Notes: generated by a model from the letters alone, not told the origin. Shown: positions 56,180-64,000, counted from the first letter of the stretch. The stretch: 64,000 bases of DNA from Bacillus sp. BA3 (GCA_002835675.1 PIZR01000002.1:220588-284587), one strand, 5' to 3'. Made by a program: numbers and translations.

Positions 56180-57361
56180 TCAGGTTAATTCCTTTTTGAC
56201 CTTTCCGTACTTTCCTCCGCCCCCCACTTCAAAAGATAGCGTCCCTTTTCTGGCAGAATCGATATAGCCCGCCAATTTTTCAGGAACGATTTCCTTGAGC
56301 TGTTCAAGCGTAACTTCATGTAGGATATTCATCTCTGTTCCAAATGCCACCAGCAGTTTTTCCATGGATTTAGGACCGAGTCCCGGGATGAAATCAAGTG
56401 GTACTTGGTGGATATACGGCGGCCTTTCCCTGCCATTTCTTCCGTCCGTCCCGGAAATGGAGAGCTCTTCAATCCTGGACGATACCCCTTTTATAATGGA
56501 TTTATTACCGCATTCGGGACATTGTTCACTATCCCTCAATACCTGGTGTAAGCACCCTGAACATACAGTTTGATGATACTTTCCCAATAAGGGGTTCAAT
56601 CCATAATTAACGGTCACCTTACGATTCCCTTTTTCTTTAAGGGCTTTTGCCAGCTCATTGAAACTTGGTTCCTCAAGCAGGACTTTTTGATATTCCCGAG
56701 CGATTTTCCCAAGCGAATGCGCATCGGAATTTGTTACGAATACATAGGAGTCCAACTCCTCGATATCCTTGACCATTTCTGTATCAGAACTTAAACCAAG
56801 TTCGATGGCATCAATTAGCTCCGGATCGAATACTTCTGTAAGACTGGATCGCACCCCTTTTCCATATAAGCTTTTAAATGGGGTGAAAACATGTGCCGGG
56901 ATAAACAGGCCGCCCAGTGATTTCACGATCTTTTGCAGTGTTCTTCCATCACAATAAATCCTTTGGGAGCTCAAGGTAATATTTTTAACATGTCCGCTCA
57001 TCCATGAGGAGAATTCCTTCATCGCTTTTATAGTGGGAAAATAAGCGAGGACATGGATCGGTCCATTACAATTCTGATCATAAATTTCAATCTCCGAGCC
57101 TGGAATGATGGTTGTATTCTTGTATTGAAGTCCGCCTTCAATCTTCTCCGTGATTTCGCCGTCCAGCATCCCCGCTTCGATTTCTTCGATAATTTCAGGA
57201 GAATGGCAATCGATTATCCCGATTAGATCAAGGCCCTTCCTTTCACTTGCCACTTGCAGCACATTGCTGAAGGTTAACGTTTTAGCACCTGTTATTTTCA
57301 CGGCCCTTCCGCTTCTCGTTCTGCCTATATGGATATGCAGGTCAGCGTAAAACTCTTTCAT
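56180..57361 (-). CDS. yqxK: Endonuclease Q-like PHP-domain DNA repair protein (YqxK)
   Basis: 393 residues. N-terminal PHP phosphoesterase: D7-L-H9-I-H11, IIDCHSPE, PGSEIEIY, IPAHVFTP and NSDAHSLG metal motifs. A zinc ribbon follows (CSGCLHQ ... CPECG, about 269-286), then helix-hairpin-helix elements near the C-terminus (FIPGLGPKSMEKLL). This is the archaeal/Bacillus EndoQ architecture; EndoQ nicks DNA 5' of deaminated bases or abasic sites. It starts one base after the nudF stop, so it is coupled to a nucleotide-sanitising enzyme. Confidence 0.87.
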   Translation of the reverse strand: MKEFYADLHIHIGRTRSGRAVKITGAKTLTFSNVLQVASERKGLDLIGIIDCHSPEIIEEIEAGMLDGEITEKIEGGLQYKNTTIIPGSEIEIYDQNCNGPIHVLAYFPTIKAMKEFSSWMSGHVKNITLSSQRIYCDGRTLQKIVKSLGGLFIPAHVFTPFKSLYGKGVRSSLTEVFDPELIDAIELGLSSDTEMVKDIEELDSYVFVTNSDAHSLGKIAREYQKVLLEEPSFNELAKALKEKGNRKVTVNYGLNPLLGKYHQTVCSGCLHQVLRDSEQCPECGNKSIIKGVSSRIEELSISGTDGRNGRERPPYIHQVPLDFIPGLGPKSMEKLLVAFGTEMNILHEVTLEQLKEIVPEKLAGYIDSARKGTLSFEVGGGGKYGKVKKELT

Positions 57362-57913
57362 TTACGATTTCATCGCCTTTTTCAACTGTAGATACTGAAC
57401 TGCATATGCCGTTTTGGCATCTTTGATCTTCCCTTCATCCATATAAGTTTGGGCTTCCTCCAGCGTGAGTTCAATCATCTCGACGAATTCATCTTCATCC
57501 AGCGGGGCAGCATTTTCTTTCTTTTTCAAATTGTGGGCCACAAATAGGTGGACCAATTCATCGGCGAAACCTGGCGATGTATAGAAGGATATGATGTGCT
57601 CCATTTTTTCACATTCATAACCTGTCTCCTCTTCCAGCTCCCGTTTAGCCGACAGAACCGGTTCTTCGCCTTTTTCCAGCTTTCCTGCAGGAATTTCCAC
57701 CAAGCTTCTCTCCAGCGCTTTACGGTACTGTTCAACCATGATGATTTTATTTTCTGCCGTGAGAGCTATGATGGCAACCGCTCCCGGATGCTTGATTATT
57801 TCACGTTTACCCGTTTTCCCATCAGGAAGCTCTACATCATCCACTTGCAGGCTAATTACCTTTCCTGTGAAGATTTTTTCCGAAGACAGCGTTTTTTCTT
57901 CAAATTTTTTCAT
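57362..57913 (-). CDS. nudF: ADP-ribose pyrophosphatase NudF
   Basis: 183 residues, Nudix box intact (GKLEKGEEPVLSAKRELEEE and the following TG). It hydrolyses ADP-ribose to AMP and ribose-5-phosphate. ATG 57913 follows GAGGAG by 8 bases; the GTG at 57922 is within the ribosome site region. The gene directly precedes yqxK. Confidence 0.93.
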   Translation of the reverse strand: MKKFEEKTLSSEKIFTGKVISLQVDDVELPDGKTGKREIIKHPGAVAIIALTAENKIIMVEQYRKALERSLVEIPAGKLEKGEEPVLSAKRELEEETGYECEKMEHIISFYTSPGFADELVHLFVAHNLKKKENAAPLDEDEFVEMIELTLEEAQTYMDEGKIKDAKTAYAVQYLQLKKAMKS

Positions 57914-57988
57914 CCTGACCACTCCTCTGTTCTAATTGCAGCATGATTCCTCATACATTTTACCATAATAGAGATGGAGGGCGATTTA

Positions 57989-58150
57989 ATGAAAGTTTAC
58001 GTACTGGAAAAAAGCGTTACTTTATCCGGAAAGAGTTGGGAAATCCTTCAAAAACTAAAACAATTGCAAAATCAATATGTCTATATCAATGATTGGATAG
58101 CCGACATACACGATCAGGTGCCGCCCACTCCTTTAAAACGGATCAAGTGA
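57989..58150 (+). CDS. Unrecognised 53-residue protein upstream of yqkF
   Basis: MKVYVLEKSVTLSGKSWEI followed by a Lys/Gln-rich helix and a Pro-containing basic tail (PPTPLKRIK). The ribosome site ATGGAGG is well placed before ATG 57989. It ends 56 bp before yqkF on the same strand. Composition is protein-like and it is small and soluble. The family is not known to me. Confidence 0.65.
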   Translation: MKVYVLEKSVTLSGKSWEILQKLKQLQNQYVYINDWIADIHDQVPPTPLKRIK

Positions 58151-58206
58151 ATTCTTTGAGTGAAATGGATTTCTCCTTTACAATGAAATGTAAGGGAGTG
58201 GATAAC

Positions 58207-59115
58207 ATGAAAAAACGCAGACTAGGAAATTCAGACTTGCTAGTTTCTGAAATCGGGCTCGGATGCATGTCATTGGGGACTGTTGAAAATCAGGCATCCG
58301 AAATCATACAGGCCGCTTTAGATGAAGGAATCAATTATTTTGATACTGCTGACTTATATGATTTCGGCATGAATGAAGAAATCGTCGGAAAGAATTTAAA
58401 ATCGGTCCGCGATAAGGTATACATAGCCACCAAGGTCGGAAACCGCTGGAATGAAAACAAAGATTCCTGGAGCTGGGATCCATCTGGCGAATATATTAAA
58501 ACGGCAGTAAAAGATAGCTTAAAGAGATTGGGAACTGACTATATTGATCTTTATCAGTTACATGGCGGCACCATTTCAGACAATATCGGAGAAACGGTAG
58601 AAGCATTTGAAGATTTGAAAAAAGAAGGCTATATCCGATATTATGGAATTTCCTCGATTCGTCCGAATGTGATCAAGGAATTCACGGAAAAGTCTAAGCT
58701 TGATTCCGTGATGATGCAGTTTAATCTACTCGACCGCCGCCCAGAAGAGTGGATGTCCCTTTTGGCCAACAAACAGATCAGCATTATTGCCCGTGGCCCC
58801 CTTGCCAAAGGGCTGCTCAGTGAAAAAATGCTTGAAAAGGCAAATGAGGATGGATACCTTGACTATAGCTATCACGAACTTAAAGATTTGCTTCCGGAAA
58901 TAAAGGACAAACTTTCCGATAGGAAGTTGAATGAAACGGCACTTCAATATGTATTGTCCCATCCAAACGTCGCTACCGTTGTACCAGGAGCAAGCTCAGT
59001 ACAGCAGCTCCGTGAGAACTGCCAGGCCGCTAACAGTCCTTCACTGTCCAAAACCGAGTTGGATATCTTAAAGCAGTTGACCAAAGCGAACAAATATGAA
59101 AGTCACCGGGATTAA
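58207..59115 (+). CDS. yqkF: Aldo-keto reductase YqkF
   Basis: 302 residues, (beta/alpha)8 barrel with the tetrad Asp46, Tyr51, Lys76 and His119 (YFDTADLYDFG; ATKVG; YQLHGG). NADPH-dependent reduction of carbonyl compounds; natural substrate unknown. ATG 58207 follows AAGGGAG. The open frame upstream of it overlaps the small ORF in another frame and is not used. Confidence 0.92.
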   Translation: MKKRRLGNSDLLVSEIGLGCMSLGTVENQASEIIQAALDEGINYFDTADLYDFGMNEEIVGKNLKSVRDKVYIATKVGNRWNENKDSWSWDPSGEYIKTAVKDSLKRLGTDYIDLYQLHGGTISDNIGETVEAFEDLKKEGYIRYYGISSIRPNVIKEFTEKSKLDSVMMQFNLLDRRPEEWMSLLANKQISIIARGPLAKGLLSEKMLEKANEDGYLDYSYHELKDLLPEIKDKLSDRKLNETALQYVLSHPNVATVVPGASSVQQLRENCQAANSPSLSKTELDILKQLTKANKYESHRD

Positions 59116-59151
59116 AAAGAATGGAACTAAACTAAATGTTTCAAATAAATT

Positions 59152-59195
59152 AGGCTGCACTATCTCCGTTTAACAACGTGATAGGCAGCCTTTTT
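59152..59195 (+). terminator. Terminator after yqkF
   Basis: AGGCTGC...TATC / GATAGGCAGCCT, then TTTTT. Confidence 0.85.
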
Positions 59196-59297
59196 CCGTT
59201 CCAACGTTTTTTTCGCCATACTCTCTTCTGTACAGCTTTCAAGTTTCCGATCATTCTAATTCCTTTCCAAACCCATTTAACGGTTTTAAACTTTTCA

Positions 59298-59343
59298 TTG
59301 GACATCCCAAAATTAATATTGTACAATTCAGTTGTGCACAATT
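59298..59343 (+). promoter_or_regulatory. ohr promoter with OhrR-type operator
   Basis: TTGGAC (59298-59303), 18-bp spacer, TACAAT (59322-59327). Overlapping and just downstream are TTGTACAATT (59319-59328) and TTGTGCACAATT (59332-59343), two palindromic half-sets like the operator of ohrA in B. subtilis. OhrR bound here would block the promoter until organic peroxides oxidise it. Confidence 0.72.
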
Positions 59344-59369
59344 AAAAATAAAAAGATAAGGGAGAAAAA

Positions 59370-59798
59370 ATGATGACAAAAACATTATTTACAACGTCTG
59401 TAACAGTTGATGGTGGAAGAGAAGGAACGGCAATTTCTGCTGACGGCAACTTCACGGTTGATATTGCGATGCCTGGAACACCAAGGGCTAAACAGATGCC
59501 TGAAGCATCTAATCCGGAACAGCTTTTTGCAGCTGGATATGCTGCATGTTTTGATAGTGCTTTGCAATCAGTTGGTAAAATTGAACGCGTTCCCTTCGAT
59601 TCCAAGGTCACCGCAAGCGTCAGCCTATTGATGGGTGAGATGCATCAGTACAGCTTGGCTGTAACTTTGGCTGTGAAGGGTTCCGGGGTCGATAAGGCGA
59701 CATTCGAAACCCTTGTTCATAAAGCACATCAAATGTGTCCTTATTCAAAAGCAATCAACGGCAATGTGGACGTCGCTTTTGAAATAGATGTAGATTAA
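59370..59798 (+). CDS. ohrA: Organic hydroperoxide resistance protein Ohr
   Basis: 142 residues, OsmC/Ohr fold. Reactive cysteines Cys60 (AACFDSAL) and Cys123 (HQMCPYSK), with Arg17 and Glu50 that shape the active site. It reduces fatty-acid and alkyl hydroperoxides using lipoylated proteins as reductant. Two adjacent ATGs (59370, 59373) follow AAGGGAG. Convergent with its regulator ohrR. Confidence 0.94.
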   Translation: MMTKTLFTTSVTVDGGREGTAISADGNFTVDIAMPGTPRAKQMPEASNPEQLFAAGYAACFDSALQSVGKIERVPFDSKVTASVSLLMGEMHQYSLAVTLAVKGSGVDKATFETLVHKAHQMCPYSKAINGNVDVAFEIDVD

Positions 59799-59805
59799 AT
59801 CCGAC

Positions 59806-59837
59806 AAAAAGACGCTGGGGAACCCCAAGCGTCTTTT
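59806..59837. terminator. Bidirectional terminator between ohr and ohrR
   Basis: AAAAGACGCTGGGG, AA loop, CCCCAAGCGTCTTTT; one bulge. Confidence 0.88.
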
Positions 59838-59842
59838 CTTTG

Positions 59843-60283
59843 CTAAAATTGCTGTAAAGTTTTCAATAGTTGGAGCAGTGAAGCTTTTAAATCCTCAACC
59901 ACCTTCTTATCATTACCCGACATAGCCGAAATGCGATCGGGAATGAAGCAGGCCTCTTCCTGTAAACCAAGTCCCTTTTCCGTCAGCTTGATCATGACAG
60001 ACCGTTCATCTTCAGTCGAACGTTCACGGACAATCAAGCCATTCTGCTCCATTCGTTTCAACATGGGAGTAAGCGTTCCTGAGTCGAGGGCAAGGAGCTC
60101 CCCAAGTTTTTTTACTGTAAGTGTATCCTGTTCCCATAATAGAAGCAGGACAAGATATTGAGGATATGTCACTTCAAGTTTATCAAGCAGCGGTTTATAT
60201 TTCTTCGTCATTTCCCGCGAACTTGCATAAAGCAGGAAACATAATTGGTCTTCCAGTACTTTTTCTATTTTATTTTGCATCAT
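59843..60283 (-). CDS. ohrR: Peroxide-sensing MarR-family repressor OhrR
   Basis: 146 residues. Cys15 in EDQLCFLLYASSREM is the peroxide-sensing cysteine, with Tyr29 and Tyr40 at the positions that hold it in B. subtilis OhrR. Winged helix: DSGTLTPMLKRMEQNGLI. Lack of a second C-terminal resolving Cys marks it as the one-Cys type; Cys111 in the dimer helix is not at that site. Confidence 0.92.
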   Translation of the reverse strand: MMQNKIEKVLEDQLCFLLYASSREMTKKYKPLLDKLEVTYPQYLVLLLLWEQDTLTVKKLGELLALDSGTLTPMLKRMEQNGLIVRERSTEDERSVMIKLTEKGLGLQEEACFIPDRISAMSGNDKKVVEDLKASLLQLLKTLQQF

Positions 60284-60307
60284 ATCACCAGCTAATAGTA
60301 GTCCATC

Positions 60308-60325
60308 CGATATGAAAGCATATCG
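60308..60325. repeat. 7-bp inverted repeat upstream of ohrR
   Basis: CGATATG, 4 bases, CATATCG, 25 bp upstream of the ohrR start. It is unlike the ohr operator. It could be an operator for another regulator or an mRNA hairpin. Confidence 0.4.
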
Positions 60326-60396
60326 AACTTATCTTTAATATAATCGTTATACTTTATAAAATAAAGGAATATCAGCAAGGAAAGGTCTTCCTGAAC

Positions 60397-60438
60397 AGAA
60401 AAAGGGAGCCAGCCCACTTAAAACTTAAACTGCTCCCT
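60397..60438 (-). terminator. Terminator after yqkE
   Basis: AGGGAGCCAG / CTGCTCCCT arms (one bulge), T-rich on the minus strand. Confidence 0.8.
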
Positions 60439-60443
60439 GTCCT

Positions 60444-60704
60444 TCATTTATAGTTCTTCCAGTTCAGATTGCTTTCACCCAATAGTTCTTCAAATGATTT
60501 ATTCTTCTCCCGCCGCTTTCTTTCTTCGCGTTTCTTTTCTTCTTCCGCTGCCCTTTTTTCTTGTTCAGCCTCATTAAGTTCCTTTTGCTTTTGACGAAGC
60601 TGGGACATGATATCTTGATTGATCATATCACCAAGTTTCAATGAAGATGAATCTTTATCTTGGTTTTTGCTTTGAGTTTGATTTCGCGGCTGTTTCTTTT
60701 TCAT
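60444..60704 (-). CDS. yqkE: YqkE, highly charged DUF3886 protein
   Basis: 86 residues. The middle is almost entirely Glu, Lys, Arg and Gln, predicting one long charged helix, and it ends SFEELLGESNLNWKNYK, the conserved end of this family. Function unknown. It is divergent from yqkD. Confidence 0.85.
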   Translation of the reverse strand: MKKKQPRNQTQSKNQDKDSSSLKLGDMINQDIMSQLRQKQKELNEAEQEKRAAEEEKKREERKRREKNKSFEELLGESNLNWKNYK

Positions 60705-60834
60705 CCTTAAAACCTCCTGGCCATTTATGAAATTATTATATCACGACTGCCGTTTTCCTCGTCATCGTTTTCAAACAGTGTTTTCCCATTTCCCACATGG
60801 TAAAATAAAGAAAATCAACCTAGGAGGACCTTTC

Positions 60835-61734
60835 ATGAAGAAATGGTGGTTTACACTCGCCGGAATCCTATCGTATATCATCGGCGTCGGCATTTATTTT
60901 TCCAATCGGATCATGTACATGAAAAAGAAGGAAGATGATTTTATCCAGAATCGTGAAATCATGGCTAAACGCCTGATCCGGGAGGATTTTGATAATCTGC
61001 CTAAAACGGAAATTTGGGTATCGTCACCATCCGGATATTCCTTGAAATGCTTGTTTATCGAACCGCATGACACCAATAAGTGGGTGATCATTTCTCATGG
61101 TGTGACGGAAAACAAAGTCAATTCGATTAAGTACATGAATATTTTTCTTAAGCGGGGCTTCAACGCAATCATTTATGACCACCGCCGGCATGGAGATTCC
61201 GGTGGCAAGACGAGCAGTTACGGACATTATGAAAAATTCGACCTGAAGGCCGTAATCGATGAATTGAAAAGACGTAAAGGTTCCGACCTTCATATTGGCA
61301 TTCATGGTGAATCCATGGGGGCCGTAACCCTGCTTTTATATGCCGGAATGCTTGAAGACGGTGCTGATTTTTACGTTGCCGACTGTCCATTTTCAAATTT
61401 CGAGGATCAAATCAAACACCAGCTCAAGCATGAAGTCCCATTTCCTTCCTGGACCGTGTTTCCGCTTGGGCGTATGTTCATCAAACTCCGTGACGGATAT
61501 TGGACCAACGAAGTGTCCCCAATCGATTATATAAAAAATATCCGAAACCCGGTGCTCTTCATCCATAGTGAAAATGACAGTTTCATTCCCGCTTCCATGA
61601 CAGCGGAATTATATGCAGCAAAAGAGGGCCCAAAGCAGCTTTACATCGCTAAAAAAGGGGCCCACGCTCAATCTTATAATGAAAATCCAAAAGAATATGA
61701 AGATCAAATCGATCAGTTTCTAAAACTTGTCTGA
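60835..61734 (+). CDS. yqkD: Membrane-anchored alpha/beta hydrolase YqkD
   Basis: 299 residues: an N-terminal membrane segment (about 5-24) and a hydrolase domain with catalytic Ser160 (GIHGESMGA), Asp248 (HSENDSF) and His277 (KKGAHAQS). Substrate unknown. ATG 60835 follows TAGGAGG; the frame upstream lacks a ribosome site. Confidence 0.92.
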   Translation: MKKWWFTLAGILSYIIGVGIYFSNRIMYMKKKEDDFIQNREIMAKRLIREDFDNLPKTEIWVSSPSGYSLKCLFIEPHDTNKWVIISHGVTENKVNSIKYMNIFLKRGFNAIIYDHRRHGDSGGKTSSYGHYEKFDLKAVIDELKRRKGSDLHIGIHGESMGAVTLLLYAGMLEDGADFYVADCPFSNFEDQIKHQLKHEVPFPSWTVFPLGRMFIKLRDGYWTNEVSPIDYIKNIRNPVLFIHSENDSFIPASMTAELYAAKEGPKQLYIAKKGAHAQSYNENPKEYEDQIDQFLKLV

Positions 61735-61740
61735 GAAGAA

Positions 61741-61776
61741 AAAAGAGGGTATCCAAGATCCCCTCTTTGCTTTTTA
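61741..61776 (+). terminator. Terminator after yqkD
   Basis: AAAGAGGG / CCCCTCTTT with a 10-base loop, T-rich tail. Confidence 0.82.
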
Positions 61777-61777
61777 G

Positions 61778-62101
61778 TCAGATTTTATTAAAATAACTCA
61801 TCCTTGGATTCAAGATTTGATTCGGACTTTTTAATTGAAAGCTGTTCGCTTCCGGAACAAAGTCTATTTTCATGACCTCATCAAGAAAAATCATTTTTGA
61901 TTTCTCCACATATAGTGGAATCCCGTTTGTTTCCACTTTTTCGGTACCTTCTTCAGGTTCATTGACCCACCATAGCGCGGTCACACCGCTTACCACGCAG
62001 CCACAGCCATCAGTATCATATTTCAACTGTAAATATCCTTCTTGTCCCTGTACCTTATCGGCCATTTTCTCAGCCGCTGTTTCCGTCCATTCAATATACA
62101 T
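61778..62101 (-). CDS. yqkB: YqkB, HesB-like protein
   Basis: 107 residues, HesB/IscA-like fold as in the iron-sulfur cluster biosynthesis-like family. GCGC (32-35) supplies two cysteines; the C-terminal CxC of true A-type scaffolds is missing, so a cluster-carrier role is doubtful. Function unknown. Confidence 0.85.
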   Translation of the reverse strand: MYIEWTETAAEKMADKVQGQEGYLQLKYDTDGCGCVVSGVTALWWVNEPEEGTEKVETNGIPLYVEKSKMIFLDEVMKIDFVPEANSFQLKSPNQILNPRMSYFNKI

Positions 62102-62275
62102 GATTGCACGCCTCCCGATGTTTCCCCCATTATAAACGATAAATACGCTTCTGTTAAAGAAACTGCCTTCCTTTGCAAGCTTCAGCCGACACGAAAATCG
62201 CTTTCTTCATTGACCGTGCTAACAAATGCCGATTCTCATACTCCTCCGTGATACCTTTCATCACGATGCCGTTTT

Positions 62276-62303
62276 GAAAGGCTGTCCCTTGGGAACAGCC
62301 CTT
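62276..62303 (-). terminator. Terminator after yolD
   Basis: GGCTGTCCC / GGGAACAGCC (one bulge), then TTTC on the minus strand. Confidence 0.7.
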
Positions 62304-62310
62304 CCGCTCA

Positions 62311-62643
62311 TCATTCCATTATCCTTACATCCGCGATATCGGAAAGCCTGATATAGTGAGCCTGCTGAAACCGATCGACGATATGAAGCTTTTGGGTGAG
62401 CTCATTATAATAATGGATCCTGCCGATTAACAGCTGATACCGGTTTCCTTCATAATGAGCAATCGTGACATCCTTTCTTTCCTCCATCGCTTCCCCCATT
62501 ACCGCATTCATTTCTTCCAGTTGCTGCTCATCCAGGATGCGCTTCGTTTCATAGCCATCCTCCACCACCCAATCCCGAAGCATCTTCACATGCTCCGGCA
62601 ACATCATCGATGTCCATTTGATACGGCCGCGATCACGTATCAT
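62311..62643 (-). CDS. YolD-like protein
   Basis: 110 residues, starting MIRDRGRIKWTSMMLPEHVKM, the YolD-like family that accompanies UvrX-type Y-family polymerases in Bacillus. ATG 62643 follows GGGAGGG by 6 bases. It starts 26 bp after the polymerase gene stop. Role unknown; probably an accessory of the error-prone polymerase, so also under SOS control. Confidence 0.9.
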   Translation of the reverse strand: MIRDRGRIKWTSMMLPEHVKMLRDWVVEDGYETKRILDEQQLEEMNAVMGEAMEERKDVTIAHYEGNRYQLLIGRIHYYNELTQKLHIVDRFQQAHYIRLSDIADVRIME

Positions 62644-62669
62644 TCTTTTCCCTCCCTTCAAAGTCAACC

Positions 62670-63926
62670 TTACGCCTTATGACCACCAAGCAGCTTGCTT
62701 CGGTAAACGGCTGTACCTGCTTCTGTATACGAAACGGCACGCAATAACGATTTGGCTCCATATTTATGGCGGATTCGATCAACCGTGTAACTCAATTCCC
62801 GCTTCTTCCAGCGCGAAGCATCGAATAAAGTCAGCTGCATTTCGTTATCATCCACAATATTCGAGAGCCTGACCTCTATGCTCCGAACCGTTTTTTGCTT
62901 ATAGTTCTCATGAAAAAGCTCCAGGCAAACTTTATATAGCTCCATCGTAATGTTGGTCGGTTCGCTAATTGAACGCGAACGTTGGAAACCTCCGCCGAAC
63001 TCATCCTTGCTGTAACCAATGCTTAGGCTCACCGTCCTTCCTGCCTTGCGATGGGTGCGTGCCCTTCTTCCAACTTCTTCGCAAATTTCCAGCATGACCT
63101 GCTTTACCTCATGCTCCTCCTTATAATCCCGCAGCAGGATTTGACTTTTGCCGAAGCTTACCTGCCCTTCGATGATCGCTGCCCCCATATCGGATAAATC
63201 TATTCCCCAAGCATGGTGGTAAAGCTGATTGCCCATAATTCCAAACTTCGCTTCAAGTAATTCAAGATCATAATTGGCAAGCTGTCCAACCGTAAATATT
63301 CCCATTCCATGAAGGGTTTTTTCTACGCGCCTGCCGATCCCCCACATTTCACGAAGCGGGGAAATCGGCCAAAGTTTGCTTGGCACATCCTCATACTTCC
63401 ATTCTGCAATCCCATTATGTTTGGCTTCCAAATCAAGGCAAAGTTTTGCCATAAGCATGTTCGGTCCAATTCCAATGGCACAGGGGAGCTGTAATTCCCG
63501 TTCGATTTCATCCTTTATCTTTTCAGCTATCATCCGGGCATCTCCCCATAAAGAAGCGGCACCATCGACTTTCACAAAACTTTCGTCCACACTATATACG
63601 TGAATCGCTTCTTTGGGCACATAACGGTTGAACAAGCGGGTGATTTCCGTCGAAACCCTTAAATAGGTCGCCATTTTAGGTTCAACGACGACAATCCTCG
63701 GATCATTCGGGATCTCAAACATCCGCGAACCTGTCTTGATGCCAAATTCCTTCTTCATCTTTGGAGAAGCCGCAAGCACAATGCTCCCTGTCCTCTTCAA
63801 ATCACCAACCACCGCCAGATAACAATCAAGCGGGTCCAGACCAAGCATGACCGCTGAACAGCTTGCATAAAAACTTTTCATATCGATACACATAATTGAT
63901 TGTTTCGGCATCGTCCCATAATCCAT
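62670..63926 (-). CDS. Y-family DNA polymerase (UvrX/YqjW type)
   Basis: 418 residues. Catalytic Asp15 (CIDMKSFYAS) and Asp114-Glu115 (YSVDESF), followed by a thumb helix-hairpin-helix (LWPISPLREMWGIGRRVEKT) and little-finger domain. It copies damaged DNA with low fidelity. Start ATG 63926, with AGGGTGA 6 bases upstream. Two LexA boxes precede it, and yolD follows. Confidence 0.93.
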   Translation of the reverse strand: MDYGTMPKQSIMCIDMKSFYASCSAVMLGLDPLDCYLAVVGDLKRTGSIVLAASPKMKKEFGIKTGSRMFEIPNDPRIVVVEPKMATYLRVSTEITRLFNRYVPKEAIHVYSVDESFVKVDGAASLWGDARMIAEKIKDEIERELQLPCAIGIGPNMLMAKLCLDLEAKHNGIAEWKYEDVPSKLWPISPLREMWGIGRRVEKTLHGMGIFTVGQLANYDLELLEAKFGIMGNQLYHHAWGIDLSDMGAAIIEGQVSFGKSQILLRDYKEEHEVKQVMLEICEEVGRRARTHRKAGRTVSLSIGYSKDEFGGGFQRSRSISEPTNITMELYKVCLELFHENYKQKTVRSIEVRLSNIVDDNEMQLTLFDASRWKKRELSYTVDRIRHKYGAKSLLRAVSYTEAGTAVYRSKLLGGHKA

Positions 63927-63943
63927 CACTTCTCACCCTAACA

Positions 63944-63957
63944 AGAATATACGTTCG
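63944..63957 (-). promoter_or_regulatory. LexA box 1 of uvrX
   Basis: Minus strand CGAACGTATATTCT matches CGAACRNRYGTTYG at 12 of 14 positions. It lies 18 bp before the start codon. Confidence 0.78.
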
Positions 63958-63962
63958 CTTTT

Positions 63963-63968
63963 ATTATA
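63963..63968 (-). promoter_or_regulatory. -10 element of uvrX between two LexA boxes
   Basis: Minus strand TATAAT. The expected -35 position (about 63986-63991, GTATAT) falls in LexA box 2. Confidence 0.6.
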
Positions 63969-63982
63969 TTCATAACTTTAAC

Positions 63983-63996
63983 CGAATATACGTTCT
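63983..63996 (-). promoter_or_regulatory. LexA box 2 of uvrX
   Basis: Minus strand AGAACGTATATTCG, 12 of 14 matches to the LexA (DinR) consensus. Centre-to-centre distance from box 1 is 39 bp. Confidence 0.75.
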
Positions 63997-64000
63997 TATT

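Noticed and set aside
62162..62280. Short minus-strand frame ending in ACKGRQFL between yqkB and yolD
   Set aside because: It has no usable ribosome site and begins inside the yolD terminator region.

Overview
The window looks like a chromosomal segment of a spore-forming, low-GC Gram-positive of the family Bacillaceae. Gene order follows the Bacillus subtilis block from ypfB/ypfA through resABCDE, spmAB-dacB, scpAB, lysA, spoVA, spoIIA, fur and nudF to yqkB. My best guess is a Peribacillus (simplex/frigoritolerans group), but that is an inference from gene content, not a computed placement. I saw no rRNA, tRNA, CRISPR array, prophage or insertion sequence.

Layout. 1-14.9 kb (minus strand): ypfB (partial), the PilZ c-di-GMP receptor ypfA/dgrA with an in-frame stop near its 5' end, the sleB-ypeB germination pair, prsW, ypdA-ansA, a catabolic glutamate dehydrogenase with a consensus CcpA site inside its promoter, mecB, a MerR regulator with a cobalamin domain of the CarH/LitR photoreceptor type, then ypbG-F-E-D, recS and ypbB. 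15-20.4 kb: ferredoxin, the riboflavin transporter ribU under an FMN riboswitch, serA, and sigX-rsiX behind a recognisable sigma-X promoter. 20.4-30.2 kb: resABCDE (cytochrome c maturation and redox signalling), rluB, spmB, spmA, dacB. 30.2-34.4 kb: oxidative-defence genes inserted, relative to B. subtilis, between dacB and ypuI. These are ahpC behind a PerR-box promoter, a reductase that resembles AhpF with its domains in reverse order, and a long SodF-type superoxide dismutase. Between ahpC and sodF lies about 0.8 kb of non-coding DNA with a 21-bp-periodic repeat array and terminator-like hairpins.

34.5-41 kb: ypuI, an unrecognised gene, scpB-scpA, a tiny sscA/yjcZ-type spore gene, ypuF, a stand-alone ribT, a putative miniprotein, ypuA and lysA. 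41-49 kb: a spoVA operon holding only AA, AB, AEa and AF (AC, AD and AEb are absent here), a purine permease, the spoIIAA-spoIIAB-sigF operon with a sigma-H promoter, and dacF. 49-57 kb: nucleoside salvage (deoB-pupG-pdp), xerD, yqzK, fur, spoIIM, a GNAT acetyltransferase, an endonuclease Q-like protein (yqxK) and nudF. 58-64 kb: an unrecognised 53-residue ORF, yqkF, ohr/ohrR with an OhrR-type operator, yqkE, yqkD, yqkB, and the SOS pair uvrX-yolD behind two LexA boxes.

Themes. Sporulation and germination genes dominate (sleB-ypeB, spmAB-dacB, spoVA, spoIIA-sigF-dacF, spoIIM, sscA). Redox and peroxide defence is the second theme (res genes, ypdA, ahpC with its reductase, sodF, ohr/ohrR, fur). 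No single wholly new system is evident. The strongest oddities are the reversed-order AhpF-like reductase with its repeat-rich neighbourhood, the shortened spoVA operon, the photoreceptor-like MerR protein, and the broken dgrA.
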